From contig CAMCYJ010000003.1 of NCBI GenBank assembly GCA_945883815.1, forward strand, positions 1-64,000: DNA of 64,000 bases. Direction: 5' to 3'. Shown here one piece after another: positions 30,988 through 40,964 of the stretch. Numbering within the stretch: the stretch's first letter is position 1; each line of letters begins with the position of its first letter. The position numbers and the translations under genes were made by a program. The notes under the pieces were generated by a model. The model was not told the DNA's origin, searched no databases, and saw nothing but the letters and a program-made list of their open reading frames with translations. The DNA is from Akkermansia muciniphila (GTDB lineage Bacteria > Verrucomicrobiota > Verrucomicrobiia > Limisphaerales > UBA9464).

Positions 30988-33900
30988 TCAGTCCCGAATG
31001 GCTGGAGTCAGACGTTTGAGCCAGCTCCACACCCGAAGCACTTCGGTGACACTCCAAGCCTGGGCATCACAGCCACGGGGCAGGTGAGGTGCATCGCCAT
31101 CGAGGATCTCGGGCAACTGGCCCACGCAACCGTGCTGCAAATAGGCTTCCACGCTTGTCAGGTAGGCGCGAGACGCCTCAATGGACACGGGGCTCTTGCC
31201 ATAAGCTTTCACCACTGCCTCACAGAAACAGGGGAACGTCCAAACCCAAGCGGTGCCATTGTGGTACGCAGGCTTGCGACGCGTGTCTTCATCCCCTTCG
31301 TAGGAGCCCCAATAGGGTTCGTCGGGGTGGTTCAGGAGGCGTCCGTGATGCCAGACCGGCAATGGCGGATGGACCGGCAACGGGGCCAGAGACCGAAGCG
31401 CCCCGGGGACAACCAAGTAGCGCTGCGCAGCCAGCACGGTGCTCCGGGCCTTGGGCCCATCGACCAGATCCAGTGCTACGGCCAGGAGTGCGTTGCTTCG
31501 CAGGGCGTTGTCACGCACCGCTTTGGCGGCAGGGTGATCTTGGTGCGCGTGGAGGCAATCGGAGAACCACCCCAATTCTTCGATCCAGAAAAACTGGTGG
31601 AATGAAACCTCGGCCCGCTTTGCCAAGGTTCCCCACGCCTCGTGGGACATGGCCGGAGGGCAGCCCAAGCGATCGAGCAAGCGGAGAAGGCGGATCCAGA
31701 GCACCTGGATCTCGACCGGATATCCCTGACGCGGCGTTCCGGCCGGATGGTTGGTATCCATCCAGGTGAAGTGGCTGGGGCTCCAGACCAACGCACTGTC
31801 CGGGTCGACACGGATACCCTGCGGGGTTCCCGCAAGGTAGCCGGAAGCAATGGAACAAAGGACGTCCCGTACCGTGCGTCCTTGTCGGTCGCCGGTGCTC
31901 AGCCCGAAAACCGATTCGGCCCCCAAGGGGTCAGCCTCGGCCAATTCTTCAGCAACGATGCCATACCACAGCGACGCATCGCTGGTTTCCCGGTTGGAAG
32001 CGTTCTCGCCATGGATGGAATTGGGGAGGGTGCCGCCCTCTTCGAAACGGCCAAAGGTGACTAGCAACTGACGCACTTCAGTGAAGCGTTCGGCCGTGAT
32101 GAGTCCGCGGGCGGCGATCAGTGAATCCCGGCCCCAATCCAGGAACCACGGATACCCCGCGATGACGGTCACCGAATCGGAACGTCGGACCACGAAACTA
32201 CCGATGGCCCGTCGAAGGAGGAGTTCCCATGGACAAGCGGTCGCGCTGTCGGACAGGACCTGACGTCGCTGGATGAAACCTGAAACTTCTTCGTCGGAAA
32301 TCTCGTCCGTTTCGGCCGACACGGTGATGGTGGATGAGTCGCCAGAACTCAGGGGAATCTCGAACCATCCTGGGCTGTAGGCATCCCCGGAACCATTCAT
32401 GCCCCGGCTGGCTTCCACCGGATGCGGGATGTCCCGGCACCATTCTACCGCAGGATGAAAATGTCCGCGGCTCACGGCCACTCTCAGACTTCGGGAGGGG
32501 TCTGGTTCAAAGAAAAAACCTTCCATTGCTCTGGCCGGTTTCGCCTCACCCGGGGTCTGATGCACGACCCGGGTCGCCCGGATGAAGTGGGATTCACTGT
32601 CGGGATTGAGACGGGTCTCCCAGTGGAAATTTCGGTCCTCCACATCCACTCGGACCACCAGGCGGACATCAAAGGATGCAGGCAGGGGTTTTCCGAACCG
32701 CGAATCGTGGCTCGCCGCGGCCGGTCGGCTGAACTGGAAGACCGTGATGTTTTTTCCCTCCAGCATGTCGGCCACGACCCGGATCTCAACACTGCGTCCG
32801 TCGCCCGCATTGGCGATGAAGCGCCAATGAGTGGGGGCGACGGTCTCTACATTCACCAGATTCGAGGCGTCCAGGGGCGAGATGAATCCATCGGCATTGA
32901 CCCAGACGCGGATGCGCTTGGCGAATACGTGCCGATCGACCGGTACCTCCGGGTGGAGGTTGGCACCGAGCAGGCAGTCGTACTTGGAGTGGATTCGTCC
33001 CAGGTCGAGGCAGAGCCGGGCCATGCCGCCTCGGCCATTGGTCAACAAAACGTGGGTGTTTTTTGGGTCCGGGGGCACCGACGGCAATGCTGGCGGAACG
33101 GTGTCCAAATACCTCAGGGTGGCTCGGATCCGAGGATCGGTGGGTGCGTAACGCTCCAATTCGAGGACGACATCTCCACGGTGTTTCAGGGGAGGAATTG
33201 CGGAGATGTGCCCCGCTTCAACGGGAATGGATTCCTCGTTGTATTCGAGGCCATTGGGTTGCGGGCAAACTCGGATGCGGAACCGGTGGGTGTCGCGGAT
33301 GAGCAACCAATGCCCAGGAGGAACGAGTGTGACGCGTTTGCGATCTTGAGCCTGCCAGACGATGACGGGACGGTAGGTCTCTGAGGTGTCGATCAGGCAG
33401 GATTCATCGTGGGCTGCAGCGGTCAGGAATCCCACAGGATCCCGCGATACCCATGCGGCCTCCTGTTTCCAATGGGCTGAACAACCCAGGATCCCCCGGC
33501 TGACTCGGCCCCGGCACATAGCGGCCCAGTCGGCGCGCCGACGGGTTTCCCGATAGACATCTCCAGAAAGACCCAGCGGAGTGATCGAGGGGGACAGGCA
33601 ATGTGTGGCTCCCGGTGCAAGGGTGATCCGGATCCGGCGAATCAGTTGCCCGGGCGACGGTGCCAACTCCTGCCACCGCGGGGCGGGCAGGTGGCCCACC
33701 AGGTCGAGAGTCGGTTTCCCAAGCTCTTCCCAGACGGACCAATCAAGTTCGATGGAACGCTCCTCCTCGAACTCCGTGTTGGCCAGCACGAGGACGTGAT
33801 CGAGCCCCTCGGCCGAATCGCGACGCAGGGCATAAACCATGGAGTGAGGATCGCTCACTCGCCGCAACGAGGTGCCATCGAAGAAGCAAGGGTGGTTGCT

Positions 33901-35397
33901 GATCAGTCGATTCAGCGCCGACAGTTCGGGTATCAGCGAATTGGGCGATCCCCAAGCCAAGCCCCGGCTGCTGTGGACGTTGATTTGCTCGGTCGCACAC
34001 CACTCGACCCCGGCAGTGAATCCGAAGCCGCCCTGAATGGATGTGAGGGCCGCAAGTCTGTTGCGGAAAAGCGACCATCTCCGCCCTACCGGGGTGGCGG
34101 GTTGGCCAGGGACACCGCCATTGGCCGCTAGTCGGGAATTGTCATGGGTCTCGCTGTAGTGAACCAGGATTCCGGAACGGGCACTGGCTTGAAGGTGATG
34201 ATCCAGATAACCACTGATCCCTAGTGAGCCATGGTTCTGGAAAAGTTCGCTGTAGGCCCATTGCATCCCACCCTCGGCCAAGCAGGCCTCGGTGGCTTCC
34301 CACGGACCGCCGAGTCCTTCCAACAGGAATACGGTGTCTGGAAATTCCCGGCGGACCTTCGCAGTGATGAACTGCCAGACGTGCGGAGGTATTTTGTAGC
34401 CGGCGTCGCAGCGGAATCCATCCACACCTCGACGGCACCAGATGAGGAAGGCGTCGGCCAAATAATCCCAGAGTGCCACGTGACGCTGGTCCATTTCGAC
34501 CAGGTCTTCCCAGACCACGTTCCAAGCCCCCGGACTTTCAAATTCGCCATCGTGATTGCGGAGGAACCACTCCGGGTGTTCCTCCCACTCGGCGCTGCCC
34601 CAACCGGTGTGGTTGATGACCAAGTCGAGCATCAGTCGTGCTCCCCGTGAATGGATCTCCACTGCCAGTTCCCGGAATTGGTCCACGCCGGTGGTGCGTC
34701 GATCAAACTCGACCAGCGCCGGATCAATCTGGGTCAGGTGCTGCAGCGCATAGGGCGATCCGTAGCGCCCGAATCGAGCGAACGTGGTGGGTGTCGGGCT
34801 GACCGGCAGCAGGTGCAGGATCCGGCACCCGAGGCGGTCGATGATGTGTGGTAGTTCCGTGATGAGCGACCTCAGTGTCCCGCTGGGTGGGATCACGGTG
34901 AATCCCTCCTGGTCCAGCGCTTTGAGGATGGGCGTGTTGTGGTCTTCGGCGGTGGAGAGCCGGTGCTTCGACCACTCCCCGAACATGCGCGGGAACGCGC
35001 AATAGACCGTGTTGGCAGTGCGGGTCCAAGACGGGTGGATGCTGATGCCGACGTCCGGGCCCTCCGTCCAGTGCTGGAAGCCCTTCGAATCGATCGCGTA
35101 GGCCTTGGCCTTGAAATAGCCCACCTCGGTCAATGGCAGGGTGATCGACCATTGACCCTCGGGCGTGAGTTGCAGCGGCAGGTCCCGCCACGCGGCACCG
35201 GCCAGGGGCAGTTTTTCAAAGTGGGATTGGAGGATCTCCTCACGGACTCGTTCGGCCCGTCCCAAATTGGTGCGCAGTCGGGCTTGCCAGCCTTCGCCGA
35301 GTTGCCCGTTGGGTGCCGTGAGAGTGAACGTCAGCAAATCTCCGGCGTGTCGGACGACACGGGTTCCCGGCAAGGGTGACATGGAAAGTCCAGCCAT
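30988..35397 (-). CDS. Large bifunctional glycogen-debranching-like enzyme (GH13 amylase-type N-terminus plus GDE_C amylo-1,6-glucosidase C-terminus)
   Basis: N-half: 'DRLGCRILHLLPVSPTPTTFARFGRYGSPYALQHLTQIDP', 'RLMLDLVINHTGWGSAEWEEHPEWFLRN', 'GVDGFRCDAGYKIPPHVWQFI'. C-half: 'VIAGYPWFLDWGRDSLIAARGLI...GTLPNSIHGENASNRETSDASLWYGIV...AYHNGTAWVWTFPCFCEA'. Confidence 0.88.
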   Translation of the reverse strand: MAGLSMSPLPGTRVVRHAGDLLTFTLTAPNGQLGEGWQARLRTNLGRAERVREEILQSHFEKLPLAGAAWRDLPLQLTPEGQWSITLPLTEVGYFKAKAYAIDSKGFQHWTEGPDVGISIHPSWTRTANTVYCAFPRMFGEWSKHRLSTAEDHNTPILKALDQEGFTVIPPSGTLRSLITELPHIIDRLGCRILHLLPVSPTPTTFARFGRYGSPYALQHLTQIDPALVEFDRRTTGVDQFRELAVEIHSRGARLMLDLVINHTGWGSAEWEEHPEWFLRNHDGEFESPGAWNVVWEDLVEMDQRHVALWDYLADAFLIWCRRGVDGFRCDAGYKIPPHVWQFITAKVRREFPDTVFLLEGLGGPWEATEACLAEGGMQWAYSELFQNHGSLGISGYLDHHLQASARSGILVHYSETHDNSRLAANGGVPGQPATPVGRRWSLFRNRLAALTSIQGGFGFTAGVEWCATEQINVHSSRGLAWGSPNSLIPELSALNRLISNHPCFFDGTSLRRVSDPHSMVYALRRDSAEGLDHVLVLANTEFEEERSIELDWSVWEELGKPTLDLVGHLPAPRWQELAPSPGQLIRRIRITLAPGATHCLSPSITPLGLSGDVYRETRRRADWAAMCRGRVSRGILGCSAHWKQEAAWVSRDPVGFLTAAAHDESCLIDTSETYRPVIVWQAQDRKRVTLVPPGHWLLIRDTHRFRIRVCPQPNGLEYNEESIPVEAGHISAIPPLKHRGDVVLELERYAPTDPRIRATLRYLDTVPPALPSVPPDPKNTHVLLTNGRGGMARLCLDLGRIHSKYDCLLGANLHPEVPVDRHVFAKRIRVWVNADGFISPLDASNLVNVETVAPTHWRFIANAGDGRSVEIRVVADMLEGKNITVFQFSRPAAASHDSRFGKPLPASFDVRLVVRVDVEDRNFHWETRLNPDSESHFIRATRVVHQTPGEAKPARAMEGFFFEPDPSRSLRVAVSRGHFHPAVEWCRDIPHPVEASRGMNGSGDAYSPGWFEIPLSSGDSSTITVSAETDEISDEEVSGFIQRRQVLSDSATACPWELLLRRAIGSFVVRRSDSVTVIAGYPWFLDWGRDSLIAARGLITAERFTEVRQLLVTFGRFEEGGTLPNSIHGENASNRETSDASLWYGIVAEELAEADPLGAESVFGLSTGDRQGRTVRDVLCSIASGYLAGTPQGIRVDPDSALVWSPSHFTWMDTNHPAGTPRQGYPVEIQVLWIRLLRLLDRLGCPPAMSHEAWGTLAKRAEVSFHQFFWIEELGWFSDCLHAHQDHPAAKAVRDNALRSNALLAVALDLVDGPKARSTVLAAQRYLVVPGALRSLAPLPVHPPLPVWHHGRLLNHPDEPYWGSYEGDEDTRRKPAYHNGTAWVWTFPCFCEAVVKAYGKSPVSIEASRAYLTSVEAYLQHGCVGQLPEILDGDAPHLPRGCDAQAWSVTEVLRVWSWLKRLTPAIRD

Positions 35398-35556
35398 GGG
35401 TTTGGGTTGCCATGCACTGGACCGATTCAGTGATCACGGCGCAAACAGCATGGCGGACACGGCGGCCGAGGATCAACTTTAAGATCCTGCCGCCCCCGCG
35501 GTGTTGTCTGGCTCACTGGACCCGTCGAGGAAGGCCGAGGGACCTGCGGCGGCGGA

Positions 35557-37353
35557 TTATTGTCGGATCCGCAGTTTTCCGATGCATGAGGGCAGGAAGG
35601 CCGCACAGACCAGCGTCACCGCCAAGGCTCCGCCCGCTTGGCCCCAGCGTCCGTAAATGGCCCAACCGCCGGCGAAGATGAGCGCCCAAATGCCGACCGA
35701 GGCGAGGATCGAACACACGATGCCGATGCCGAGGTCGGAACCTTTGCCCAGCTTGGGGTCCTGGATTTGGATGCGCTCATGCTCCGCGCGCTCCAGAATG
35801 GGCAACCATCCCGCCCCTCCGGGCTGCACCCGTGAATAGAACTCACGGAGTTTTTTGGTTTCGGTCGGGCCGGTCAGTAGAGCAACCAGCAGCGACCCCA
35901 CAGTGGTGACCGCCACACCAATCACCATCTGCTCCCAGGCGGGGACGTCGTGCCCGACGCTCGAATAGTGCCAGAAGATCGCCATGCCAAAGGAAAGCGT
36001 CATCGCCGCGATCTCCGCAGCGGCATTGATGCGCCACCAGAACCACCGGAGGATCAGGACCAGACCGGTTCCCGCACCGACTTGCATCATGAGATTGAAA
36101 TTCGAGATGGCGTCCTTCATCTGGAGCGCCAGCCAGCAGGAAGCGAACATGAGTACCACCGTCACGATCCGTCCCAACCAGACTTGCTGCGAGTCGCTGG
36201 CCTTGGGGTTGATGAACCGTAGGTAGAGATCGCTGACCACGATGGATGACCCGTAGTTCACCTGGGTGGACATGGTGCTCATGTAGGCGGCGGCCAGCGA
36301 GGCAACCATGATGCCCATCAGACCCTGGGGCAGGAAAGTGAGCATGGCCGGGTAGGCCAGATCGTCTTGAACGATCTTGGGATCGAGATGCGGAAAGCGG
36401 GTCTGAAGCGAAGCCACATCCGGGAAAACCACCAGCGAGGCCAGAGCCACCAGGATCCACGGCCAGGGGCGGAGGGCGTAGTGCATTACGTTGAAGAACA
36501 GACAGGCGCCCAATGCGTGCTTTTCGTTCTTGGCAGCCAGAAGTCGCTGAGCCACGTAGCCGCCGCCGCCTGGCTCTGCTCCCGGGTAATAACTGCTCCA
36601 CCAAGTGACCATGAGCGGGATGAGGAACACCGCCATGACCAAATCGTGGGGTGTTGTCGCCATATTGGGGACGATGTCCATCTTCGCTTGGACGCGAGGA
36701 TCGGCCAGGAGCTTGCCCAAGCCGCCCACCTGAGGAAGCCCCACGACATGCACCGCCGCCCAGACGGCACCCACCATCGCGATGATGAACTGGACCAAGT
36801 CGGTGAGCAGCACCCCGGTGAGTCCGCCCACCATGCTGTAGGCCACAGTGACCACCGAGGCCACGGCGATGGTCTGGACCGGATCGAGGCCAAACATCAC
36901 CCCGCCGATCTTGATGGCGGCTAGCGATACGTTGGCCATCACCAAGATGTTGAAGAAGATTCCCAGGTACACGGCTCTGAAACCCCGCAGAAAAGCCGCT
37001 GGGCGACCCGAGTAACGGAGTTCATAGAATTCGATGTCCGTCATCATGCCGCTCCGTCGCCACAGCTTGGCAAAGAGGAACACCGTGGTGGTTCCGGTCA
37101 GCAGCAGGGCCCACCAGATCCAATTCCCGAAAACACCATCCCGGCGTACAATGCCGGCGACGAGATTCGGGGTGTCGGTGGCGAACGTCGTTGCCACCAT
37201 TGAAGTGCCCAACAGCCACCACGGCATTGTACGTCCGCTCAAGAAGTAGCTCTCGTAGTCCTTGCCCGCCGATTTTCCGACAAATAGCCCGATGGCCAGA
37301 TACAAAACGAACGTGGCGGCGATGATGATCCAGTCGAGGGTCGCTAGGTGCAT
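35557..37353 (-). CDS. Sodium:solute symporter (SSS/SLC5) family transporter
   Basis: 'LDWIIIAATFVLYLAIGLFVGKSAGKDYESYFLSGRTMPWWLLGTSMVATTFATDTPNLVAGIV', 'MGIMVASLAAAYMSTMSTQVNYGSSIVVSDLY'. Confidence 0.93.
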   Translation of the reverse strand: MHLATLDWIIIAATFVLYLAIGLFVGKSAGKDYESYFLSGRTMPWWLLGTSMVATTFATDTPNLVAGIVRRDGVFGNWIWWALLLTGTTTVFLFAKLWRRSGMMTDIEFYELRYSGRPAAFLRGFRAVYLGIFFNILVMANVSLAAIKIGGVMFGLDPVQTIAVASVVTVAYSMVGGLTGVLLTDLVQFIIAMVGAVWAAVHVVGLPQVGGLGKLLADPRVQAKMDIVPNMATTPHDLVMAVFLIPLMVTWWSSYYPGAEPGGGGYVAQRLLAAKNEKHALGACLFFNVMHYALRPWPWILVALASLVVFPDVASLQTRFPHLDPKIVQDDLAYPAMLTFLPQGLMGIMVASLAAAYMSTMSTQVNYGSSIVVSDLYLRFINPKASDSQQVWLGRIVTVVLMFASCWLALQMKDAISNFNLMMQVGAGTGLVLILRWFWWRINAAAEIAAMTLSFGMAIFWHYSSVGHDVPAWEQMVIGVAVTTVGSLLVALLTGPTETKKLREFYSRVQPGGAGWLPILERAEHERIQIQDPKLGKGSDLGIGIVCSILASVGIWALIFAGGWAIYGRWGQAGGALAVTLVCAAFLPSCIGKLRIRQ

Positions 37354-37459
37354 GTCGTCGAGGTTTTATCGGTGGACGTAGTTGAGGAGTCTTGTTGGGA
37401 ACCCAATAATGGCAAGCCTCGTCGAGCCAGTTCCTTGAAACGCCCAGAGGGTATCGAGC

Positions 37460-37555
37460 CTGTGGAGTCCCCGGTGAGGTTACCGCACCCACAGAGCGCC
37501 CGGTTAGGGCACCGGGCCTGCAGGCTGCCGCCGAACCTACGAGGTCTCCTGTAGG
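37460..37555. repeat. Intergenic run of short inverted repeats (REP-like or structured element)
   Basis: CTGTGG(37460-65)/CCACAG(37489-94); CCCGGT(37499-504)/ACCGGG(37511-16); palindrome GCCTGCAGGC(37516-25); CCTAC(37536-40)/GTAGG(37551-55). Confidence 0.5.
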
Positions 37556-37651
37556 CCGTGTCTCCCGACCCGGCGTCCCGCGCTCGACTCGCAACAGGTA
37601 TCCGGTCTCAGAAACCCGGGTTCTGCCCACACTCAACGGGCGTTGTTGGCC

Positions 37652-39580
37652 TTATCGTGAGAGCCGATAGTACCGTGTGGTGGCTGCTTCCACGATGCGC
37701 ACGGGGGGAATCGGTAGCGGACCCGCCAGAGAAGCCCATGGACCGGAGGGAGTGTCCGCTTGTTGGAGAAAGAATCCCGTGCCGACCCAGTCGAGGGTGA
37801 TGAGGCCGTTATCCCGATGGATGATAATGGCTGGAGGCCGCGAGGCGGGAACTTCCAGAGTGACCGTGGCTCCCAAGGTGATGTCCGAGCTGCGGGCACT
37901 GGAATTGTGGACCTCGACGGCCAGCACGTTGTCGCCAGCCCGGAGGATGCCATCGACAGGGACAATGAAGTCATCGGTGCAGTCGGCATTGCCTCTGCAG
38001 GGAAGGCCGGTTGCAAAGGTGGAGTTCACGATTTCGGCGGGTGCGGCGGGCATCCGGATTCGATGGATCTCTCGCCCGTTGAGGTGAAAAACTGCGCCGT
38101 CGTCAATGTAGGCCGACACCGAGAGGGTTGCTCCGGCCGATACGTCGGTGGCTTTGAAATAGGTTCGAAAGGAGTAGGTGGTGTAGGGGAAACCGGTCGA
38201 TGGATTGTTGGGCATGCGTTCGCCCAAGAGATTCGGATCGAGTGTGGAACCGGCCGCACTGGCATTGGCCCAGAGCAGCGCAGCTCCAGGTCCTTTCCAA
38301 CCGGTGTCGACATAGTCGGTGGTTGTCCAAGCCGTGTCGTTGAGGTTGGCGGTGGTGTACCGCCATTCCGCGTTGAGGGGGACCACTTCGGTGGATATTA
38401 CGGTTCGCGTGGTCCGGAAGAATTTGATGGGAGATTCGTGTCGGGTGCCATCGGCAATGCAAACCGCCTTAAAATAGTAGCCGATGCCGGGTGTCAGTCC
38501 GGTGAGTTGGACCGTATGTGTCGTGCCTGAGCTTCCTGTGAAACGGGTCACGGGATCGGGTGGGTTGGAGGTGCCCAGCTCCACCGACGCAGTGGCTTCC
38601 GTTGGAGTGGTCCACGAAAGGGTGGCTCCGTTGTCGGAGGGAACCACCTTCAGGTCGTTGATGAAACCCGGGATGGGTTTGGCGAAGATGCCGAGATGGC
38701 TGCCGATGGTGCGTTCCTTTCCGGAATCGGCGACGGCACTGGAGGCATTGAGTCGCAGGGGTTCGCCGATGCTGTCTTCCATCACCAAGGTGGTGGAGCC
38801 ACCACCGTCCATGTTGACGGCGTTGTAGGCCCCGGCCAACAGCATCCAGGCAGCCGTCTCATAATCGAAGGCGCCCACGCTGTGGTCCTGACGGCCGTCA
38901 ATGCAGACGATGTAGAAGGTCTTGCCATCTTTGGAGACTCCGAAAGCGGTTCGGGGTTGCTGTTCGTGGACCGAGCCAGCGGTATTGAGATAGCGCCGGG
39001 AAATATTGACCCCGTTGACGACTAACGAGTATCCGCCGGCAAGAGCGTGGAGCACGCCGTTGGTGGGGCCGGCCGGCCAGTTGTCTTCGATGATGCGAGC
39101 TGTTCGATTCACATCAAACAGAACGCAGGCCGGATAGGTTGCGCTGGGCATTGAAACCAGTGTCCCGTCACTGATGGCCAACCCATTGAGCTGCATGGGT
39201 GTTCCCTCGGGCATGTAGTAGTCGGTGGGGGAAAAGAAGCTCGCATTCACGCCCAACTGCAGGCCGTGCTTTTTGACAAATCGGCTCACTGTCTGGCCGG
39301 AAGTTTCTCTGGAATTTGCCAGATAATTGGTGATTCGGGGTGTCGGAAGCAACGCGATGTCGGGATCCGTGAGATCCACTCGAATCAAATGGGCGACCAT
39401 CAGGCTGGTGAAGTCGCCCGACGACTGGGTGTTGGTGCCCACCATGTATTCGACCCCTTTGAAAAGCGGGATCCAGCCTGTGGTGACCGGTGCTGCGGAT
39501 ACCCACGGTATGAGGCAAATGAGGACGGAAAAAATCAGGGGTCCTAAGCGGAAGAACCAATGGTAGGGGTTCGGAATCAT
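37652..39580 (-). CDS. Phosphodiester glycosidase (NAGPA)-family secreted protein with FN3-like and beta-sandwich modules
   Basis: Signal peptide; 'TAFGVSKDGKTFYIVCIDGRQDHSVGAFDYETAAWMLLAGAYNAVNMDGGGSTTLVMED'; 'AYIDDGAVFHLNGREIHRIRMPA...LAVEVHNSSARSSDITLGATV'. Confidence 0.85.
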   Translation of the reverse strand: MIPNPYHWFFRLGPLIFSVLICLIPWVSAAPVTTGWIPLFKGVEYMVGTNTQSSGDFTSLMVAHLIRVDLTDPDIALLPTPRITNYLANSRETSGQTVSRFVKKHGLQLGVNASFFSPTDYYMPEGTPMQLNGLAISDGTLVSMPSATYPACVLFDVNRTARIIEDNWPAGPTNGVLHALAGGYSLVVNGVNISRRYLNTAGSVHEQQPRTAFGVSKDGKTFYIVCIDGRQDHSVGAFDYETAAWMLLAGAYNAVNMDGGGSTTLVMEDSIGEPLRLNASSAVADSGKERTIGSHLGIFAKPIPGFINDLKVVPSDNGATLSWTTPTEATASVELGTSNPPDPVTRFTGSSGTTHTVQLTGLTPGIGYYFKAVCIADGTRHESPIKFFRTTRTVISTEVVPLNAEWRYTTANLNDTAWTTTDYVDTGWKGPGAALLWANASAAGSTLDPNLLGERMPNNPSTGFPYTTYSFRTYFKATDVSAGATLSVSAYIDDGAVFHLNGREIHRIRMPAAPAEIVNSTFATGLPCRGNADCTDDFIVPVDGILRAGDNVLAVEVHNSSARSSDITLGATVTLEVPASRPPAIIIHRDNGLITLDWVGTGFFLQQADTPSGPWASLAGPLPIPPVRIVEAATTRYYRLSR

Positions 39581-39598
39581 GGAGTGAGAATCGAAGGG

Positions 39599-40288
39599 TC
39601 AACGACCACTGTAGCGGTATCGGTAGCCGGGGATGGGATCCCGCGTGTAGGCGGCGTTGTAGCCGTCGTGATAGATCTTCACCAAGTCCACATGGCCATC
39701 GACGAAACCGACGACACTCTCAGCGTCATTGTAAAATGGGGCGTTTCGTTTGCCGGTGCGGCTGCGGTGCCAGGACAGCGGTCCATGCGCCGTCCATTCC
39801 ATCACCAGAAGCGTCCGGTCGGGCTGGCGAATCTCCGGCAGGCGCCAGCCGGCGATATTGGGTGCGCCGAGCAAGAGGACACCATTGAACGGGTAGCTGG
39901 AGAAATCGAAACGCTCGGATTGGTGGAAGGGTTTGGGGTCTGTATAACCGCGGTCGTCGGGGCAGGCGAAAGTTGAGTCGGTGGCGGCCGAGGCTCCTTG
40001 GAGTCCGAGGTAGGATTTCACCTGCTCCTTGTACCACCATTGAAATTCCCCGGGAGCCTCCACGGGGCCCGGCAGCGTTTGGCCGTGATCGGCGGCAAAT
40101 TGAAGGCAGGCGCGGCTGACGCTGTTCAGGTTGGCCCGGCACCGTTCGAGACGTGCCCGTGAACGCGACACGGTGATCGGCGTCCAGACCAGCGGGAGGA
40201 GCAGGCTCGCCAGAGCGATGCCGACGAGCAAATCGGTCCGGGTGAATCCCCTGTGATTCATGGAAATCGAACAAAGCCGAACCCTCAT
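39599..40288 (-). CDS. Pseudopilin-like protein (prepilin-type N-terminus, H-X9-DG class)
   Basis: 'MNHRGFTRTDLLVGIALASLLLPLVW...RLERCRANLNSVSRACLQFAADHGQTLPG', C-terminal 'VVGFVDGHVDLVKIYHDGYN'. ATGA overlap with upstream gene. Confidence 0.75.
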   Translation of the reverse strand: MRVRLCSISMNHRGFTRTDLLVGIALASLLLPLVWTPITVSRSRARLERCRANLNSVSRACLQFAADHGQTLPGPVEAPGEFQWWYKEQVKSYLGLQGASAATDSTFACPDDRGYTDPKPFHQSERFDFSSYPFNGVLLLGAPNIAGWRLPEIRQPDRTLLVMEWTAHGPLSWHRSRTGKRNAPFYNDAESVVGFVDGHVDLVKIYHDGYNAAYTRDPIPGYRYRYSGR

Positions 40289-40947
40289 GGGCGCCCCTTG
40301 GGTTTGGGTTTTTGGAGGAGGGCTTTGGAATCCATCCGGCGATAAAGTGCTTCGAAGCGGTCTGGAGTTTTTTTGGGTTGCTTCGGGTCGCTGCTGGGTG
40401 GCAGGGCCAGTACGCCGCCATGGAGCAAGCCCATCGAGGCCAGTTGAGCGGGATCCAGGACCTCCGCGGATGAGCCCGGGCAAAAAGCGATGACTGAGGC
40501 TTTTGGAGTTCCCAAGGCCAGTCGCTGATCTTCAGCCAGCAGCACCGGCCCCATGAGCGAGACCACGACGTCGCCTTTGCTGGATTTTCGAAGGACATCG
40601 AACAAGTCGCCTTCTGGGACGTGAATGGGGCGAAGGGGGTCTTCTGCCACGAGCCGCAAGTCGGTGACAGGGTGTCCGGACTTTTGCATCTCGGCGGTGA
40701 AACTCCTGAGCGCCAAATCCATCGCGGGTTGCTCGAACTCCGAAGTGTCACGGGCGAAGACCACCACCCGACCGCCTGATCCAGCATGGGCCAAAGCCTC
40801 TTGGGCGAGCGCCTGTCCGATTTTTTGGTGCAGCGTCCCACTCGGTCGCGGAGCGACGTCGATCCAACCCAGGGCCCACGACGCAATCACGACACTGATG
40901 GCACAGGTGCCGATGGCGATGGCTTGGATGCCGCGATGATCGCGCAT
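40285..40947 (-). CDS. Hypothetical membrane-anchored/exported protein
   Basis: N-terminal TM 'AIAIGTCAISVVIASWALGWI'; alpha/beta-looking body; ATGA overlap with downstream pseudopilin. Start placed at MRDHRGIQ; ORF is open to 41157. Confidence 0.65.
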   Translation of the reverse strand: MRDHRGIQAIAIGTCAISVVIASWALGWIDVAPRPSGTLHQKIGQALAQEALAHAGSGGRVVVFARDTSEFEQPAMDLALRSFTAEMQKSGHPVTDLRLVAEDPLRPIHVPEGDLFDVLRKSSKGDVVVSLMGPVLLAEDQRLALGTPKASVIAFCPGSSAEVLDPAQLASMGLLHGGVLALPPSSDPKQPKKTPDRFEALYRRMDSKALLQKPKPKGRP

Positions 40948-40964
40948 GGCTCGTGGGAGGAGCG

